64,000 nt of DNA from contig NC_046674.1 of the NCBI RefSeq assembly GCF_003369915.1, forward strand, positions 20,525,657 to 20,589,656. The letters are read 5' to 3'. The stretch comes from Drosophila miranda (lineage: Eukaryota > Arthropoda > Insecta > Diptera > Drosophilidae). Positions 48,061 through 59,900 of the stretch are shown one piece after another. Made by a program: the position numbers and the translations under genes. Position 1 is the first letter of the stretch. The number at the start of each line of letters is the position of its first letter. The notes beneath the pieces were generated by a model. That model was not told where the DNA came from. It saw only the letters and a list, made by a program, of their open reading frames with translations, and ran no database searches.

Positions 48061-50535
48061 AGACCACATCGAGTGTGTCCTCGTTAGGCACACCTCCTGT
48101 CAGGATTCTTCGGCCCCGGCTTCGGTTTCGGCCACACCCTCCGGCCAGAACGCCCCCATATGTCGCTCAATCGAAAGTTCATCGCTGCTGTGTCCTTGGC
48201 ATTTGCATTTTTATTTAAGCCCCCCCACTGCTTTCTGGTTATTACCACTGAGAGGGGAACGATGACAACTACGAGTGCATATGTATATGTACGAATAATT
48301 CTCAAAAGTTTTGCTTAGTCGTGCTCGTCCTGGTAGGCATTGGCCTTTTAAAAGCTTATGGAAAATTATGAAACTTTTAACTCAAGGCAGCCAGAGAGGA
48401 ATGTCCACCGAATCTTGGTCTTGTTATCCTTATCTTGTGGTTACAGGCAGGAACACGGCCTCGTTAGTTTACAGAAATTTGGGTATTTGGCATTTTGTGA
48501 CGGCCATGACAAAGTGAGGGAAACTTTGCTGTAATTGGTCACAGACCAGATTCCAAAGAAGCAAATATTATATATGTATTGCGCAGAAATGAGTCCTTCT
48601 AGAATGATGATGAAGAATGTCGATACAGACTACTGGTAATTAGAGCCTAGAAGCCCCGTCAACGGGCAGCTTTTATTAGGTGCAACCTGGAATCAAGAAA
48701 TGTTAAACTATTCAAATATGCAGTCACACACTTTCAAGCCATATCCGAATGTGTTTTGAATGTACGAATTTAAGGGTTTGTTTTTTGTTTACTGTTTTAT
48801 GAACATCAGTGGCGCTGGGTCTGTAATAAATGATTAAATCGCATGGCAGAGAGAGCTTCTCCACTCGAAACTACTAGATGGCTGGCAATAAAAGTGAATC
48901 ACTTTATTGTATGTTTTTCTGTGGACAATTTTCGAGGGGATCATAATTGGGGCGACCACTCGGGCCACTCGTAATTGCCAGGTATATTCAAATTGTGTTT
49001 TCGCGGTACTTTAAAGCGCCTTGCTTTGGTGGAACGGAACCACTTACCACAAACACAAAACACAAAGCACAAAGCTCACACACAGGCAGGTCTGCGGGCC
49101 CCCTTGTCGGGATGGGGATGGGGCAGGGGCATGGGCAGGGGCATTAGGGAAAGGGCGAATGGGATTGTTCGTCTCTGGCTCTGATGGCTCTTTGGCTGCA
49201 TGCCTCGTTGAGCTTTGGCCAAAAGTGGCCGTGTAATTTGTATGAAATTCGTTTTACTTTTTTTATATTTCTTCCTATTTCTCATACATTTTTTCTTCGC
49301 TTTTGGCTTTGCGAACTTCGAGTGGCTCGTGTTAGCAAACATTTCAATTTCCAAATAGACTGTCAGCTATACGAGTGAGGAGTGGAGAATGGTACTGGGA
49401 ATGGGGAAGGGGAGAGGGAGAGGGCGGAACAAGGAAAGCCATCGAAGTAGGGAAAACTGTGGGGCTGACTTGTTTACATTTTGGCTCGAATGCTTGTGTT
49501 TGCAAGGGGATCAGAATGCGGAAGGAGGGGAGGCGGCTCCTACTCCGGCTCCGGCTCCGGCTCCGGCACCGCCACCGTGGGTCACTGGCGGGGCTGCGGC
49601 TGCCCTTCGGCCGTAAATTCATGCTAAAACAATCTTATTAATGGCTATAAGGGTCTCTTCCTGCCAGCCTGCCTCCCTATCTCCATCGCCCCCTAATAAT
49701 GTTTAACTGCGATTTTTATACTATGCGATTTCTGTTTTCTGATAAAATATTGCCGCCTGGATTTCCTGTTGCTGTTGCCTGCCAATTTTAGCCATTTAGT
49801 TTGATTTCAGTGTTATCTTTATGCGAATGTCGCTGAGGCTTATCGCATCAGGCCGCTCTGTCTGTCCACTGGGGCCGTAATGGGCTTAGCCCGGCCCAAA
49901 CGATGGCACTCAGCGGAGTATGGAGGATGGAGTGCGAGGACTCGTGTCGAAGTAATTTGCTGCTATTTTTGGTTGTTTTATTCAGCTGTTTGTATTATAA
50001 TTTAGTCAGGCTATTTGCCGAGCATTGATTGGGCCCACAAAGACATCAGACAGGTTGAATATGAATAAAAATTGTATGATTTTTGAAATATTTTAGTTAC
50101 ACTTATTATGCATTGGGCATATAATGGATGATAAGATGAAAGCTATGACGAATCACCTCTTGTTAAGGGTAGGGTATACAGATATCCCTGCAGCTCCGCA
50201 ACGAATTTAATTTTGTCTGATTTGTGATATATATGTACATATGTATGTGTGTATGTATATATATATATTGCGCTTTGATATGTGGATATACTCGTGCTCG
50301 TATTCGTATTCGTATTCGTATCTATAGATCTCGATATTCATGTGCATGTGCCTATCGTAAAAGAGGAAAATGCTCGTACTCTTACTGATGAGTGAGTGAG
50401 TCAGTTTTCTGAACGACGTGCCCTCGAATCGGGTGCAGTGAGAGCTTAAATGGGAATAAACTCTCTAATTAGTTGCTGCGAAAACTATAAATCATATAAG
50501 GCAAATAAGTAAGTGCGCCTCAACCTCCTCTGCTA

Positions 50536-50537
<2 letters not shown>

Positions 50538-50567
<30 letters not shown>

Positions 50568-50568
50568 C
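50538..50568. repeat. (AT)n microsatellite
   Basis: About 15 uninterrupted AT units. Confidence 0.95.
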
Positions 50569-50787
50569 TGGCTGGATGTGTACATATCTGCATACGTACT
50601 CGCGTATCATCATCAGATACTTGTGTGAACGAATAATAATTCTTTCAGCTCTTGAACAATATGCAAAGTGGCTGCTTACGAGTCGGAGCAACAATTTTAA
50701 GTGCCCGCCATGGCAGCAGAAAGCAGTCCAGCGAATTTTCATCGAAATTTTAATTAAATTCCGCGTCATCAATCGATCCATGGCACT

Positions 50788-50839
50788 GACATAGACATAG
50801 ACATAGACATAGACATAGACATAGACATAGACATAGACA
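50788..50839. repeat. (GACATA)n hexamer array, about 8.6 copies
   Basis: Perfect tandem copies of GACATA. On the minus strand it reads as an open Val-Tyr repeat, which is an artefact of the repeat. Confidence 0.95.
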
Positions 50840-52019
50840 GTGAACACATGTTCTCATCTCGTCTCAATCCATCTGTCGTGGCCCCTAATCTGTTGAGTAA
50901 TTTCTTTGATGGCGAATAAAACTTTCTTCGTTTCTTCCTTTTTTTTGAGTTTAACTAACGTCCAAGTTTCCGCTGAAACTTTGTAATTGATTATCATAAA
51001 AATAGCCATGTTAATTAGTGCAAAAAGCTGGTTGAGCAACTCTCCTGCTTCATCTCCAGCGCCAGCTGCCAGCATTGATCACTGGCCACATCATTAGTCG
51101 ATGGAATTTATGTGCCGGCTAATGGCATAGTTTCCCTCTCTAAGGAGGGGCAAGAGCAGGGCCAACGGCAGAGTTCTGGTAGCATTGCCAGACCAAAAAT
51201 GCTTAAAAAGTAGTTAATGCCGGCAACTGGGGCCGGGTCAGCAGCAGGGGCAGGGTTTAGCCAAAGTTGTTCTCGGTTGCGGTCGAGGTTGCTCTGGGGT
51301 TGGAGAAAATAAATATTTCCTCTGCCAGAACACGCAACGCATGTCCTGGTTTTAGCTTGTGTTAACTAACTGTGACTTTAACTTGCTAAATTCCTGATTA
51401 AATATAAACAAAATCTTTTTAAGGAATGAAAATACAAATAATATTATAATCCGAGCAGAGGAAGATTTTCAACATTAAGGACTACTGTATTTTGGACGAA
51501 ATATTCCACAAACATCCGGCTGCTATCTGCAAGTTGATTGATTGCTAGCCGACAGTGTTCCAACCACTATTCGACTGTTATTTGATTATTTTCCGGGTAT
51601 CGGAAAGTTATCTCACTATTACATGAAATGTTCTCGCTATTTAACCGACAGTTATCTGGTTGTTGACTGTCCCGAACCTAATCTAAAAGCTTTCCGGCTA
51701 TTTATACTAAAATTATTCCATTCTCAGGCTGCTGTAATTCTCAAAAACCGAGTTTTAACGAGTTAGATGCTATTTACCCTCTTGGTCTTTATACAGTGTA
51801 TTTCCATTCGATGTTTGACTTTCCTTCGATGGTGTGAATGGAATCTTTAAGTCCCCTGCAATACGAAATTCAATAATGGCTTTCACCCTCTGGATAGACG
51901 CATGCACCTTGTCGCCATAAAATGCTCCACGCGTCTATAAGTAGGCCATATACTAGCACTTATAGCAGGAGCTTAACGTTATGTTCTGTTGTGACTGTAC
52001 AAGTATGGTGCAGGAGGGT

Positions 52020-52080
52020 GGGGCAGGGCAGGCCAAAGCAGGGCGGGGCAGGGCAGGTCAGGGCAGGGCAGGGCAGGGCA
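52020..52080. repeat. GGGCA pentamer array, G-rich
   Basis: Some twelve imperfect GGGCA units on the plus strand, with G-runs that could form G-quadruplex structure. Confidence 0.85.
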
Positions 52081-52324
52081 GAATAAAATCCCATTAAAGT
52101 GAACGTTTGTTCTCGCCACGGCCATAACGCCTTGTTTCATTATGTCACGGGCTCAAAGATAAATCGTTGCAGAAGAAGAGGCGGCACGAGGAACAAGTTA
52201 TTGTAAGTATAAAAGCGAGCAAAAAATGGTGACAAATGCATCAAAATTAAAATTACGAAGTGTGGCAATACGGTTGGAGCAGTAGCTCCAACGGAACACC
52301 AGGATGACACCAGCAGCCGACAGG

Positions 52325-52392
52325 CGGGACAAAACAGGACAGAACAGTACGGGACAAGACAGGACAGGACAGGACAGGACAGGAAAGGACGG
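52325..52392. repeat. GGACA pentamer array
   Basis: Imperfect to perfect GGACA units, most regular at 52360-52385. Confidence 0.85.
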
Positions 52393-53757
52393 GATGACAC
52401 ACTCAAGCTGCTTTGTGCTGCTTGTTGGTAATGATAATGGGAGTAAGGCGTAAGGCGTAAGGCGCGTGAGCAGGACCGACCATCAGCGATGGCGATGGCG
52501 ATGGCGATGTCGAGGATGAGAATGACGATGATGACACTTGGGGGATGCCAATGCGGGCTGCTGATAATGATTTTGATAAAGTTTATGGCTCGTCTTGGCT
52601 GTTTTCACACCCCTGTCTACCAGCAGCCATGAAAATTGTTAACTGGCAATTTTTCTTTCTGTCGTTGCCTCTACCTACCGTACCTATACCCGCTATACAC
52701 GTATTATCCAGAATTCAGAGTTTGAATTACATGGTCGCTCTGCTGCTGATGGTCCCTGGTCTTAGCCAGGAGAGTTACGGCTATGCCTTCCGTCTATTAA
52801 TTTATCAAAATGATTATATTCTTGCCCTGGGCCCTTGTTTTGACATTCTTCCTGCGGACCGGATTCCGGTATTCCGCCATAGCCCCAGGGTGCCGCCAAT
52901 CTGCTTTGCATAATATCTTGTGTAATTTGTATCAATTTTTTGCAGCTTTTTCTTTGATTAATAATGCCTCATATTGCATATTTTCCAATTCAGGGATTCG
53001 GAGGGAAGAAAGGTTTTCGCAATAATTTTCCCAATCGACTTGAAGGATTGAAAGGCTTGAGTCCTGTTACTCCTTTTGTTGAGCCACTTTATCTGTAGTC
53101 ATGCTGTGTGCTTTATTGTGTATTGATTAAAATTCATATCATTTAGATACAATTTACATCAAACGAGCATTTATTTGATTGATTTCCCGATTAAAATTAC
53201 ATAAACTGCAGGAGATGCCTTCCAGCCTCTGACCAATTTTATAATTCAAGGCTTGTTTTTACAGCGCATAATATTCAGCATTAATTTTCAGAGTTCAATG
53301 ATATATGTACATAATATTGAGGGGAATGGTAAAGTAATTTATAATGTAATTACATCTGATACCTATACAAAAGTTGTACTTTAACTATTTATTCACGTAG
53401 TTAAACGTTGAGAGTCGAACTTTAAAAGTTTAATTTTGCATATTTTTGTTGGCTTCCTTTAAAGCTTTTCCAATCTGGTTAGCATCCCTCAAAGCCACAT
53501 TGTTTATGGGCACTAATTGAATTGCTTCAATCTCCTTGGATCGAGTGGATTGGCATAGTTATCTGGAAAGCAGGGTGCTCAGCATATGTATTCATTAAAA
53601 GTGGAAATTCCATTCCCAGCCCTGTAAAAGGTTCGTCCTCCGAGAAAACATACATCTGTGGCATGCAAGGCAGTGCAGGGACGTAGCGTTAGCCAGCTCT
53701 TAGCTGTAAAAGTTGCAGCTTAACGAACATTGTTCTAGGCCGTCTGGTGCCACGACT

Positions 53758-53804
53758 GGGGCTGTGCTTGGGGCTGTGCTTGGGGCTGTGCTTGGGGCTG
53801 TTGC
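53758..53804. repeat. 12-bp minisatellite GGGCTGTGCTTG, about four copies
   Basis: Near-perfect tandem copies. Confidence 0.9.
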
Positions 53805-54892
53805 TGATTGTGGGAACTTCGGTATTCGGCCGTGCTTCTCTACTTTGCTCTTCTATGCCAATCCAATTAAATTTGAATTTGCTTAGCGAACGTGATCAGA
53901 AGCCATCAACTATCGGAATTTTCGTCTGGGGGATTGCCAAACTTTCGGCCATTTGAATCAGCAATAAAGCTCCGATTTACTTCCCCATTGTAAACACGAA
54001 ATTAAAAGCCGCTCTGTTCTCTGCTCAGGGCTTAGCCTGGTACAATGGTGGGATTTGGTGTGTTCTGGTCGTCCGGCTCGTTATTCGCCCCGGCATTCGC
54101 CAGGCACCAGCAACCAGCAACCTATTATCGATTGTTTCGATTGGATGCAAAGTCTAATTGGGAAACTCTATGCTGGCAGTGGTCATTCGGGGTAATCGAG
54201 ATACTAAGCTCCGCCCGTCAAGTGCACGACGTGATGAGAATTGTGCGAAGAACAACTGCTGCAGCTCCAGCTTCAACATCAGCCAACAACTGAGTTCTGG
54301 CTTAAAGCCGTCTTGGCCCAGACCATTTCCGCAGCATGGATTCCTCCGACCGCCCTCCGCCTATCGCTTGACTGCACTTGGCCCTCCCCCCATTTGACAG
54401 AGACAGTTACTGCCACAATCGCATTGTTTTTAATAATCTCGCTCTCGCTACCCCCGAAGCCCGCTGAGAAGGAGGAGCTGCTCCTTGGAAGCGTGTCTGA
54501 CAGGGACTAAAAATAAAAGCCAGTCAAGGCAACAACTTAATCCCTTTTGGCCAAAAAGCAGAAGCCAGAAGGCAAAGTACCGACTGGGAAATCGGGGGAA
54601 AACGAGGTCTGCGGTGTGGAGGAAAGAACTTACTTTTAAAGTCCATCTGACAAGCGATTCCTAACTAAAAACTTTTGTATGAATTTTAATGAAGGGATCT
54701 ACAATATCAATGGAAACTTTGGCACTGATGCCAGGAAGTTTTCAAGGTACGAGTATCTAAGGTTCGGTTGTCATAATAATGAGATATGCGAGAGGGAATC
54801 TAGCTGAAAGCTTTGATAGAAGGATGATACACCCCCATGTAGAGAAAATACTTCAACTAAAACATCTCTCTATCATTCATTTCCATTTACAG

Positions 54893-55131
54893 AACCCGGA
54901 GACTCAGTCAATTAGCAATGAGCGAAGTAGCGAAGTAAATTTGCTGAACAACAACGTAGGGAGATCAAAATAGACGGAGACGGAAATGGCCGCTTAAGTG
55001 GCGCACATCCGGCGAAGCCCATTCCCAACCGGAAGACGAGTACCCACCGAGTAGGAGAGCACAGATAGGACAGCTCCTCTGACTCTGACCCAGCACTCAA
55101 CCCATTAGCCAGACCAAACAGAGCCCACAAG
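54893..55131 (+). promoter_or_regulatory. sNPF-R: sNPF-R 5' leader with two short uORFs
   Basis: A textbook acceptor (TTTCCATTTACAG) ends at 54892, so an untranslated part of the coding exon probably starts at 54893. It contains two upstream ORFs that end before the main start: 54918-54938 (ATG AGC GAA GTA GCG AAG TAA, peptide MSEVAK) and 54986-54997 (ATG GCC GCT TAA, peptide MAA). No other ATG precedes 55132. Such uORFs can lower or condition translation of the receptor. Confidence 0.6.
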
Positions 55132-56982
55132 ATGGCCATCCTGAGCTGGCTGGCCACGACCACGACCACGCAGCTGCCGCTAGCGACGACCACCAACTGG
55201 AGCCTGACCACGGCCGCGACGAGCATCAGTCTGGCGGATGCGGCATCCGCAGGGGCAGCAGCAGTGGCAGCGGCATCTGCAGCGGCATCGGCAGCAGCAT
55301 CAGCCGCAGCATCAGCCGCAGCAGCAGCAGCAGCAGAGGCGGCCCAAATAGAGGTAGACAAGTCGGGAGGCGTCATCCACAATCAGTTCGTGCAGATTTT
55401 CTTCTACATGCTGTACGCCACCGTCTTTGTCCTGGGAGTGTTCGGGAATGTCCTGGTCTGTTATGTGGTGCTGAGGAACCGGGCGATGCAAACTGTCACC
55501 AACATATTCATTACGAACCTGGCCCTGTCCGATATCCTTCTGTGCGTCCTGGGCGTGCCCTTTACGCCGCTGTACACGTTCATGGGCCGCTGGGCCTTCG
55601 GGCGAACGCTCTGTCACCTGGTGTCCTTCGCGCAGGGCTGCAGCATCTACATATCCACGCTGACTCTCACTTCCATAGCCATAGATCGGTACTTCGTGAT
55701 CATCTATCCATTCCACCCGCGCATGAAGCTCTCCACCTGCATCGGGATCATTGTGAGCATCTGGGTGATTGCACTGCTGGCCACGGTGCCCTATGGCATG
55801 TACGTGAAGATGACTAACGAGGTGATTAACGGCACCCAGATGAGCGGGAACGACACCAGTGCGGATGCGGCCATGATGTTCAATGCGAGCTACGATGTGA
55901 CAGGGTTCATTGAGGCGCCCGACGCAACCTCCGCCGCCCAAGCCTACATGCAGGTGATGACCTCGGGGGTGAGCACGGACCTGTCCTACACCCGGATGGT
56001 CTGCGAGGAGAACTGGCCGTCGGAGGAGTATCGCAAGGTGTTCGGGGCCATCACCACCACGCTGCAGTTCGTGCTGCCGTTCTTCATCATCTCCATCTGC
56101 TACGTGTGGATCTCGGTGAAGCTGAACCAGCGGGCCAGGGCCAAGCCGGGCTCCAAGTCCTCGAGAAGGGAGGAGGCGGATCGGGATCGCAAGAAGCGAA
56201 CCAACCGCATGCTTATCGCCATGGTGGCTGTGTTCGGTCTCAGCTGGCTGCCCATCAATCTGGTCAACATATTCGACGACTTTGACGTCAAGTCCAACGA
56301 GTGGAGGTTCTACATACTGTTCTTTTTCGTGGCCCACTCCATTGCCATGAGCTCGACCTGCTACAATCCCTTCCTCTACGCCTGGCTCAACGAGAATTTC
56401 CGCAAGGAGTTCAAGCACGTCCTGCCGTGCTTCAATCCCTCCAACAACAACATCATCAACATCACTCGCGGCTATAACCGCAGCGATCGCAACACCTGCG
56501 GCCCCCGTCTCCATCATGGCAACGGCGAGGGCGGGATCGGCGGCAGTCGCGATGCGGAGGATCAGGACGACAACGGCATCACCCAGGAGACCTGCCTGCC
56601 CAAGGAAAAGCTCCTGATTATACCTCGCGAGCCCACATATGGCAATGGCACTGGTGCAGTGTCGCCCATTCTCAGTGGACGCAGCATCAACGCCGCCCTC
56701 GTCCATGGCGGGGAGCACCACCAGCAGCATCTCCAGCAGCCGCAGCAGGTGGAGCTGATGAGGCGCGTCCGCCGGCGCACCGACGAGGATGGAGACTACA
56801 TTGACTCTGGCGACGAGCAGACGGTGGAAGTGCGCTTTAGCGAGACACCATTCGTTAGCTCCGACAATACCACGGGCATCAGTATCCTCGAGACGAGCGC
56901 GACCAGCTGCCGGGAGTCGGATGTGATGGTCGAGTTGGCCGAAGGAGGTGGAGGAGGAGAAATCGGTACACGAATTAACTGA
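55132..56982 (+). CDS. sNPF-R: Short neuropeptide F receptor (class A GPCR)
   Basis: A single coding exon of 616 residues. TM1 begins near 88 (IFFYMLYATVFVLGVFGN), TM2 has NLALSDILLC, and the DRY motif is at 185-187. An extracellular disulfide is expected between Cys161 and Cys291. The third loop is basic (SKSSRREEADRDRKKRTNR). TM6 has FGLSWLP and TM7 has NPFLY (412-416). The long C-terminal tail ends RIN, as in the fly receptor. N-glycosylation sites include N22, N233, N240 and N251. The receptor binds sNPF peptides (C-terminal RLRF-amide) and couples to G proteins in neurons and insulin-producing cells to control feeding, growth and olfactory gain. Residues about 36-71 form a poly-Ala/Ser tract that I do not recall in D. 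melanogaster. The start has the context ACAAG-ATG-G. Just after the stop, GG|GTAAGTACG at 56988-56997 is a possible 3' UTR donor. Confidence 0.97.
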   Translation: MAILSWLATTTTTQLPLATTTNWSLTTAATSISLADAASAGAAAVAAASAAASAAASAAASAAAAAAAEAAQIEVDKSGGVIHNQFVQIFFYMLYATVFVLGVFGNVLVCYVVLRNRAMQTVTNIFITNLALSDILLCVLGVPFTPLYTFMGRWAFGRTLCHLVSFAQGCSIYISTLTLTSIAIDRYFVIIYPFHPRMKLSTCIGIIVSIWVIALLATVPYGMYVKMTNEVINGTQMSGNDTSADAAMMFNASYDVTGFIEAPDATSAAQAYMQVMTSGVSTDLSYTRMVCEENWPSEEYRKVFGAITTTLQFVLPFFIISICYVWISVKLNQRARAKPGSKSSRREEADRDRKKRTNRMLIAMVAVFGLSWLPINLVNIFDDFDVKSNEWRFYILFFFVAHSIAMSSTCYNPFLYAWLNENFRKEFKHVLPCFNPSNNNIINITRGYNRSDRNTCGPRLHHGNGEGGIGGSRDAEDQDDNGITQETCLPKEKLLIIPREPTYGNGTGAVSPILSGRSINAALVHGGEHHQQHLQQPQQVELMRRVRRRTDEDGDYIDSGDEQTVEVRFSETPFVSSDNTTGISILETSATSCRESDVMVELAEGGGGGEIGTRIN

Positions 56983-59900
56983 GATAGGGTAAGTACGATC
57001 TGAAATCTGAGCATAATGGATGGGATGGATGCTAGACAAATATCGGAGGTATTACTCCATACACTTAGAATACACACCCAAATCGCCAGAATATTAAATA
57101 GAATAACTTCCACATACATATGTTTGTATGTGCTACACAATTATTTAAGAATTGTCTATCATTATATACATTAGAGAGGATAGGTCTCTCTTTCCGTAAT
57201 ATCAAAGGAACGAAAAGCACCCTACTAATATCACAAAAGAACTTTTCCCGCATAGTTCTCTTTCTTTCAGGCAAAAATTCGAGAGTCAATTGGATTGGCG
57301 CTCATCGTTTGATTGCGAATGCAGGGCCAAAAGAACTGCTGAATCAAATAGTATTCTGATGAAGGAATCATGTTTTTCCCCACTGACAAAGAACAACGCA
57401 TTAGTGGAAATAAAGCGAACCTGCATGTCTTTTATGACAGTTGCAGCAAATGCAAGCAAACTTGCAGCTTCCATCCAGCATCTGGCAGAAGAGTTTCAGT
57501 TGCCGAGCAAGGGGGAGGGGAAGTAGGGCAGTACGTGGCAAGTTTCCCTACATTTGCCTAGCACCCCCAAGAGCAGTAAATCAGCTGCCATGAGTCAGCC
57601 AAAACATGTGCCCTGCTCGAGCACAAATCTCACCCAGCCATGAGCCTGGTGGACTGGGTTGCTGCTACCTTTGTCCTGTTGGTAGTAAAAATTCCCTTGC
57701 AATCTACAGAAGTTTGCCTCAGAGTATTTCTGACCTTTAATGTCTACTCTAGAGTAGAGAAGAAAATGTGGGAAAGAAAATATATGAAATTTCATCAGCA
57801 AATCCTTTGTAAATGTCTTATTTTGTCTTGAAGGAAAAATATTTACGCTGCGTTTTTTACAAACGCAACATTCATTTCCAAGAGCATAACATCTTCGTTA
57901 TAATCGGCTTAGACATAAGAAAAATAATACTTATGCTAAAAGTTTATTCCTCAAATGGTCAGCGAAAGAACTTTTGAAGTCAGGTGGCGGGCTCTGAAGG
58001 AGACTCGGACACAGGACTCAGACCCAGGCCGGGCTGCGTCCATTTAACAGATGGGGAAGACTTGGTAATGGATTACAGAAATATGAAAAACGTGCCGACA
58101 ATAAAGGAGCCCTTTAAGGTCGTATCCCCCCAATGCCCGAGGCCAGACAGGTGCACCAACATAAACATACTTAATATATTATATGAACAAGAATTACCAT
58201 CTGAATGTTGCCCGATAAATACCAAGCAGAATTTACATTATTTGAGCCCCATATTTATTTATATTCTTTATGGGGGAGATTGTCTTTAATGTCTAGTATG
58301 TGTCTGAATATATGGTAGAGATCGTAAAGTTTATAAATACATTTAATTTGATTAAAAGCAAAGAGCTGATGGCGTCCAAAAAGTATAGTCTCTTGGGGCT
58401 AATCGAAAATGGAAGGCAAAATTATGTACATTGAAGGCATATATGTATGTACTATAAGACTATAGTATAACAATCACTGGAGTCAGAAATATTACTATTT
58501 GGTTAGTAAATCCATAGAATTACAAAATTACAAATGTGTGTACACTGTACACTGTACATGTCTGCATTCGTCTGGAGATATATTCCTGTGATATGTTGAA
58601 TCTGGGCCACAACCACAGAGAATGTTCCTGTTTACATTTTGGTTATGTTTGCGGTTGTTTTTGAATCCATAGACTTAGAGCGAACCGAAACGAGACCAAA
58701 ACTCGTATGAGTGGATGTGGGTGTGGATGTGAGTAGTGCGAATGAGGAGGGGAGAGGCCTGCTGTCCCCTAGCAGGCTAGCTAATGAATTATTCAGGCGG
58801 GTCGTTAGCGGAGCACAGTCCCACACGGCTGTGCCTAATTAGCCTTCCAGTCCTGAGAGGCTGGACAGTAAATAAATGGCAGGCACTGTGGCCAGGGCTG
58901 TGGTGAAGCTGGAGAAGAGAGCTACAGATGAATGAGAGAGTGGGTGAATGGATGAATGAATGAAGAAGAATGCCATGCATATCTGTCTCAGTAAACGGAC
59001 CGACAAGCTTTTCGAGATGGTGCATGTCCAACCCATCTGCATTATGCATGAGGGAGGTTCAGTGCTCCGCAGCAGCAGAAACTCGAGCAACTACTCGCAC
59101 AGTTGCAGAGCCAGTCAGACAGAGACTGTAAATAAGCGAGAAAGTTTTGTTTTAAAACTAAATAGTGTTTTTCTTGTTTTCTGCTAATGGCAAATGGCTG
59201 CACAAACTTCCTTTTGATTTCGGACCAGTACAATGTCAGCCCGACTGCCACTGATAAGTCGTAGTAGGGCCTAAACTTTGCCTCTTTTGTTCTGATCAAA
59301 TTCGTAACAATCCGAAACACTCACCGCAGTAATTTGCAGTAAGTTTTGTTCCACAGTGGCCTCAGGCGCCGCACGGCTGCACTTAAAATGCCATTGGCAG
59401 CCGCAGAAAACTGCAAATGGTTAAACGGGAACAAAATGTTTGGCAAGGACAGCCCCAGCCACAGGGCAAACAGACTTATCCGATAACTATCTACCCGTGA
59501 ATATACACAATTATCAAATACTCGGTAGTTAAAGTCTGTTGTTTATTTATACGAGTTACATCGAGAATCTGTCTGTCACGTTTTTCTAATTGGCGTGAAA
59601 TAAATAATGATGATCAGCTGATGCGTGTAATGCGATAATGGCCTCATATCGACAAGTACTTCGTCAAGAAAAGTCTTCATATGTATGTAATATTGGCAGC
59701 CATAAATACATATCACCTTGTCTTTTCGCTATGTAACTTAACAACCCAGATAATAAGGGCTGTGGCATGTGTGCCGGCTCTTCCGTCCTTCTCTCAGAAT
59801 CCGCATAAGCTATGATGAAATGGAGCACTTCTGGAGCTGGCGTCGCCAACCTTGTACCATGACCTGTGCAGACGGGATAAGTCCGGAGAAAATGGTTCGG

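Larger units (their letters stand above)
45631..54892. other. Intergenic DNA or sNPF-R first intron, no supported gene
   Basis: Nine kilobases without a gene-like frame. It contains many simple repeats (listed separately) and AT-rich stretches. The strong acceptor at 54892 means that at least the right part should be intron of sNPF-R. Confidence 0.4.

Noticed and set aside
50533..50847. Minus-strand ORF with a Val-Tyr repeat
   Set aside because: The repeat peptide is only the translation of the GACATA and AT microsatellites.
30001..55000. microRNA miR-9a, which lies in band 76 of D. melanogaster
   Set aside because: I looked for the mature sequence as CTTTGGTTATCTAGC on both strands and did not find it. 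The few GCTAGATA strings (near 3172 and 8040) belong to the 210-bp repeat.
55312..57039. 575-codon antisense ORF opposite sNPF-R
   Set aside because: The sense strand is a clear, conserved GPCR. The antisense frame is His/Val/Gly-rich, as expected from reading third-position G/C backwards.
57984..58289. 101-codon ORF downstream of sNPF-R
   Set aside because: Its composition changes abruptly and it carries no recognisable motif. It cannot be tied to a gene.
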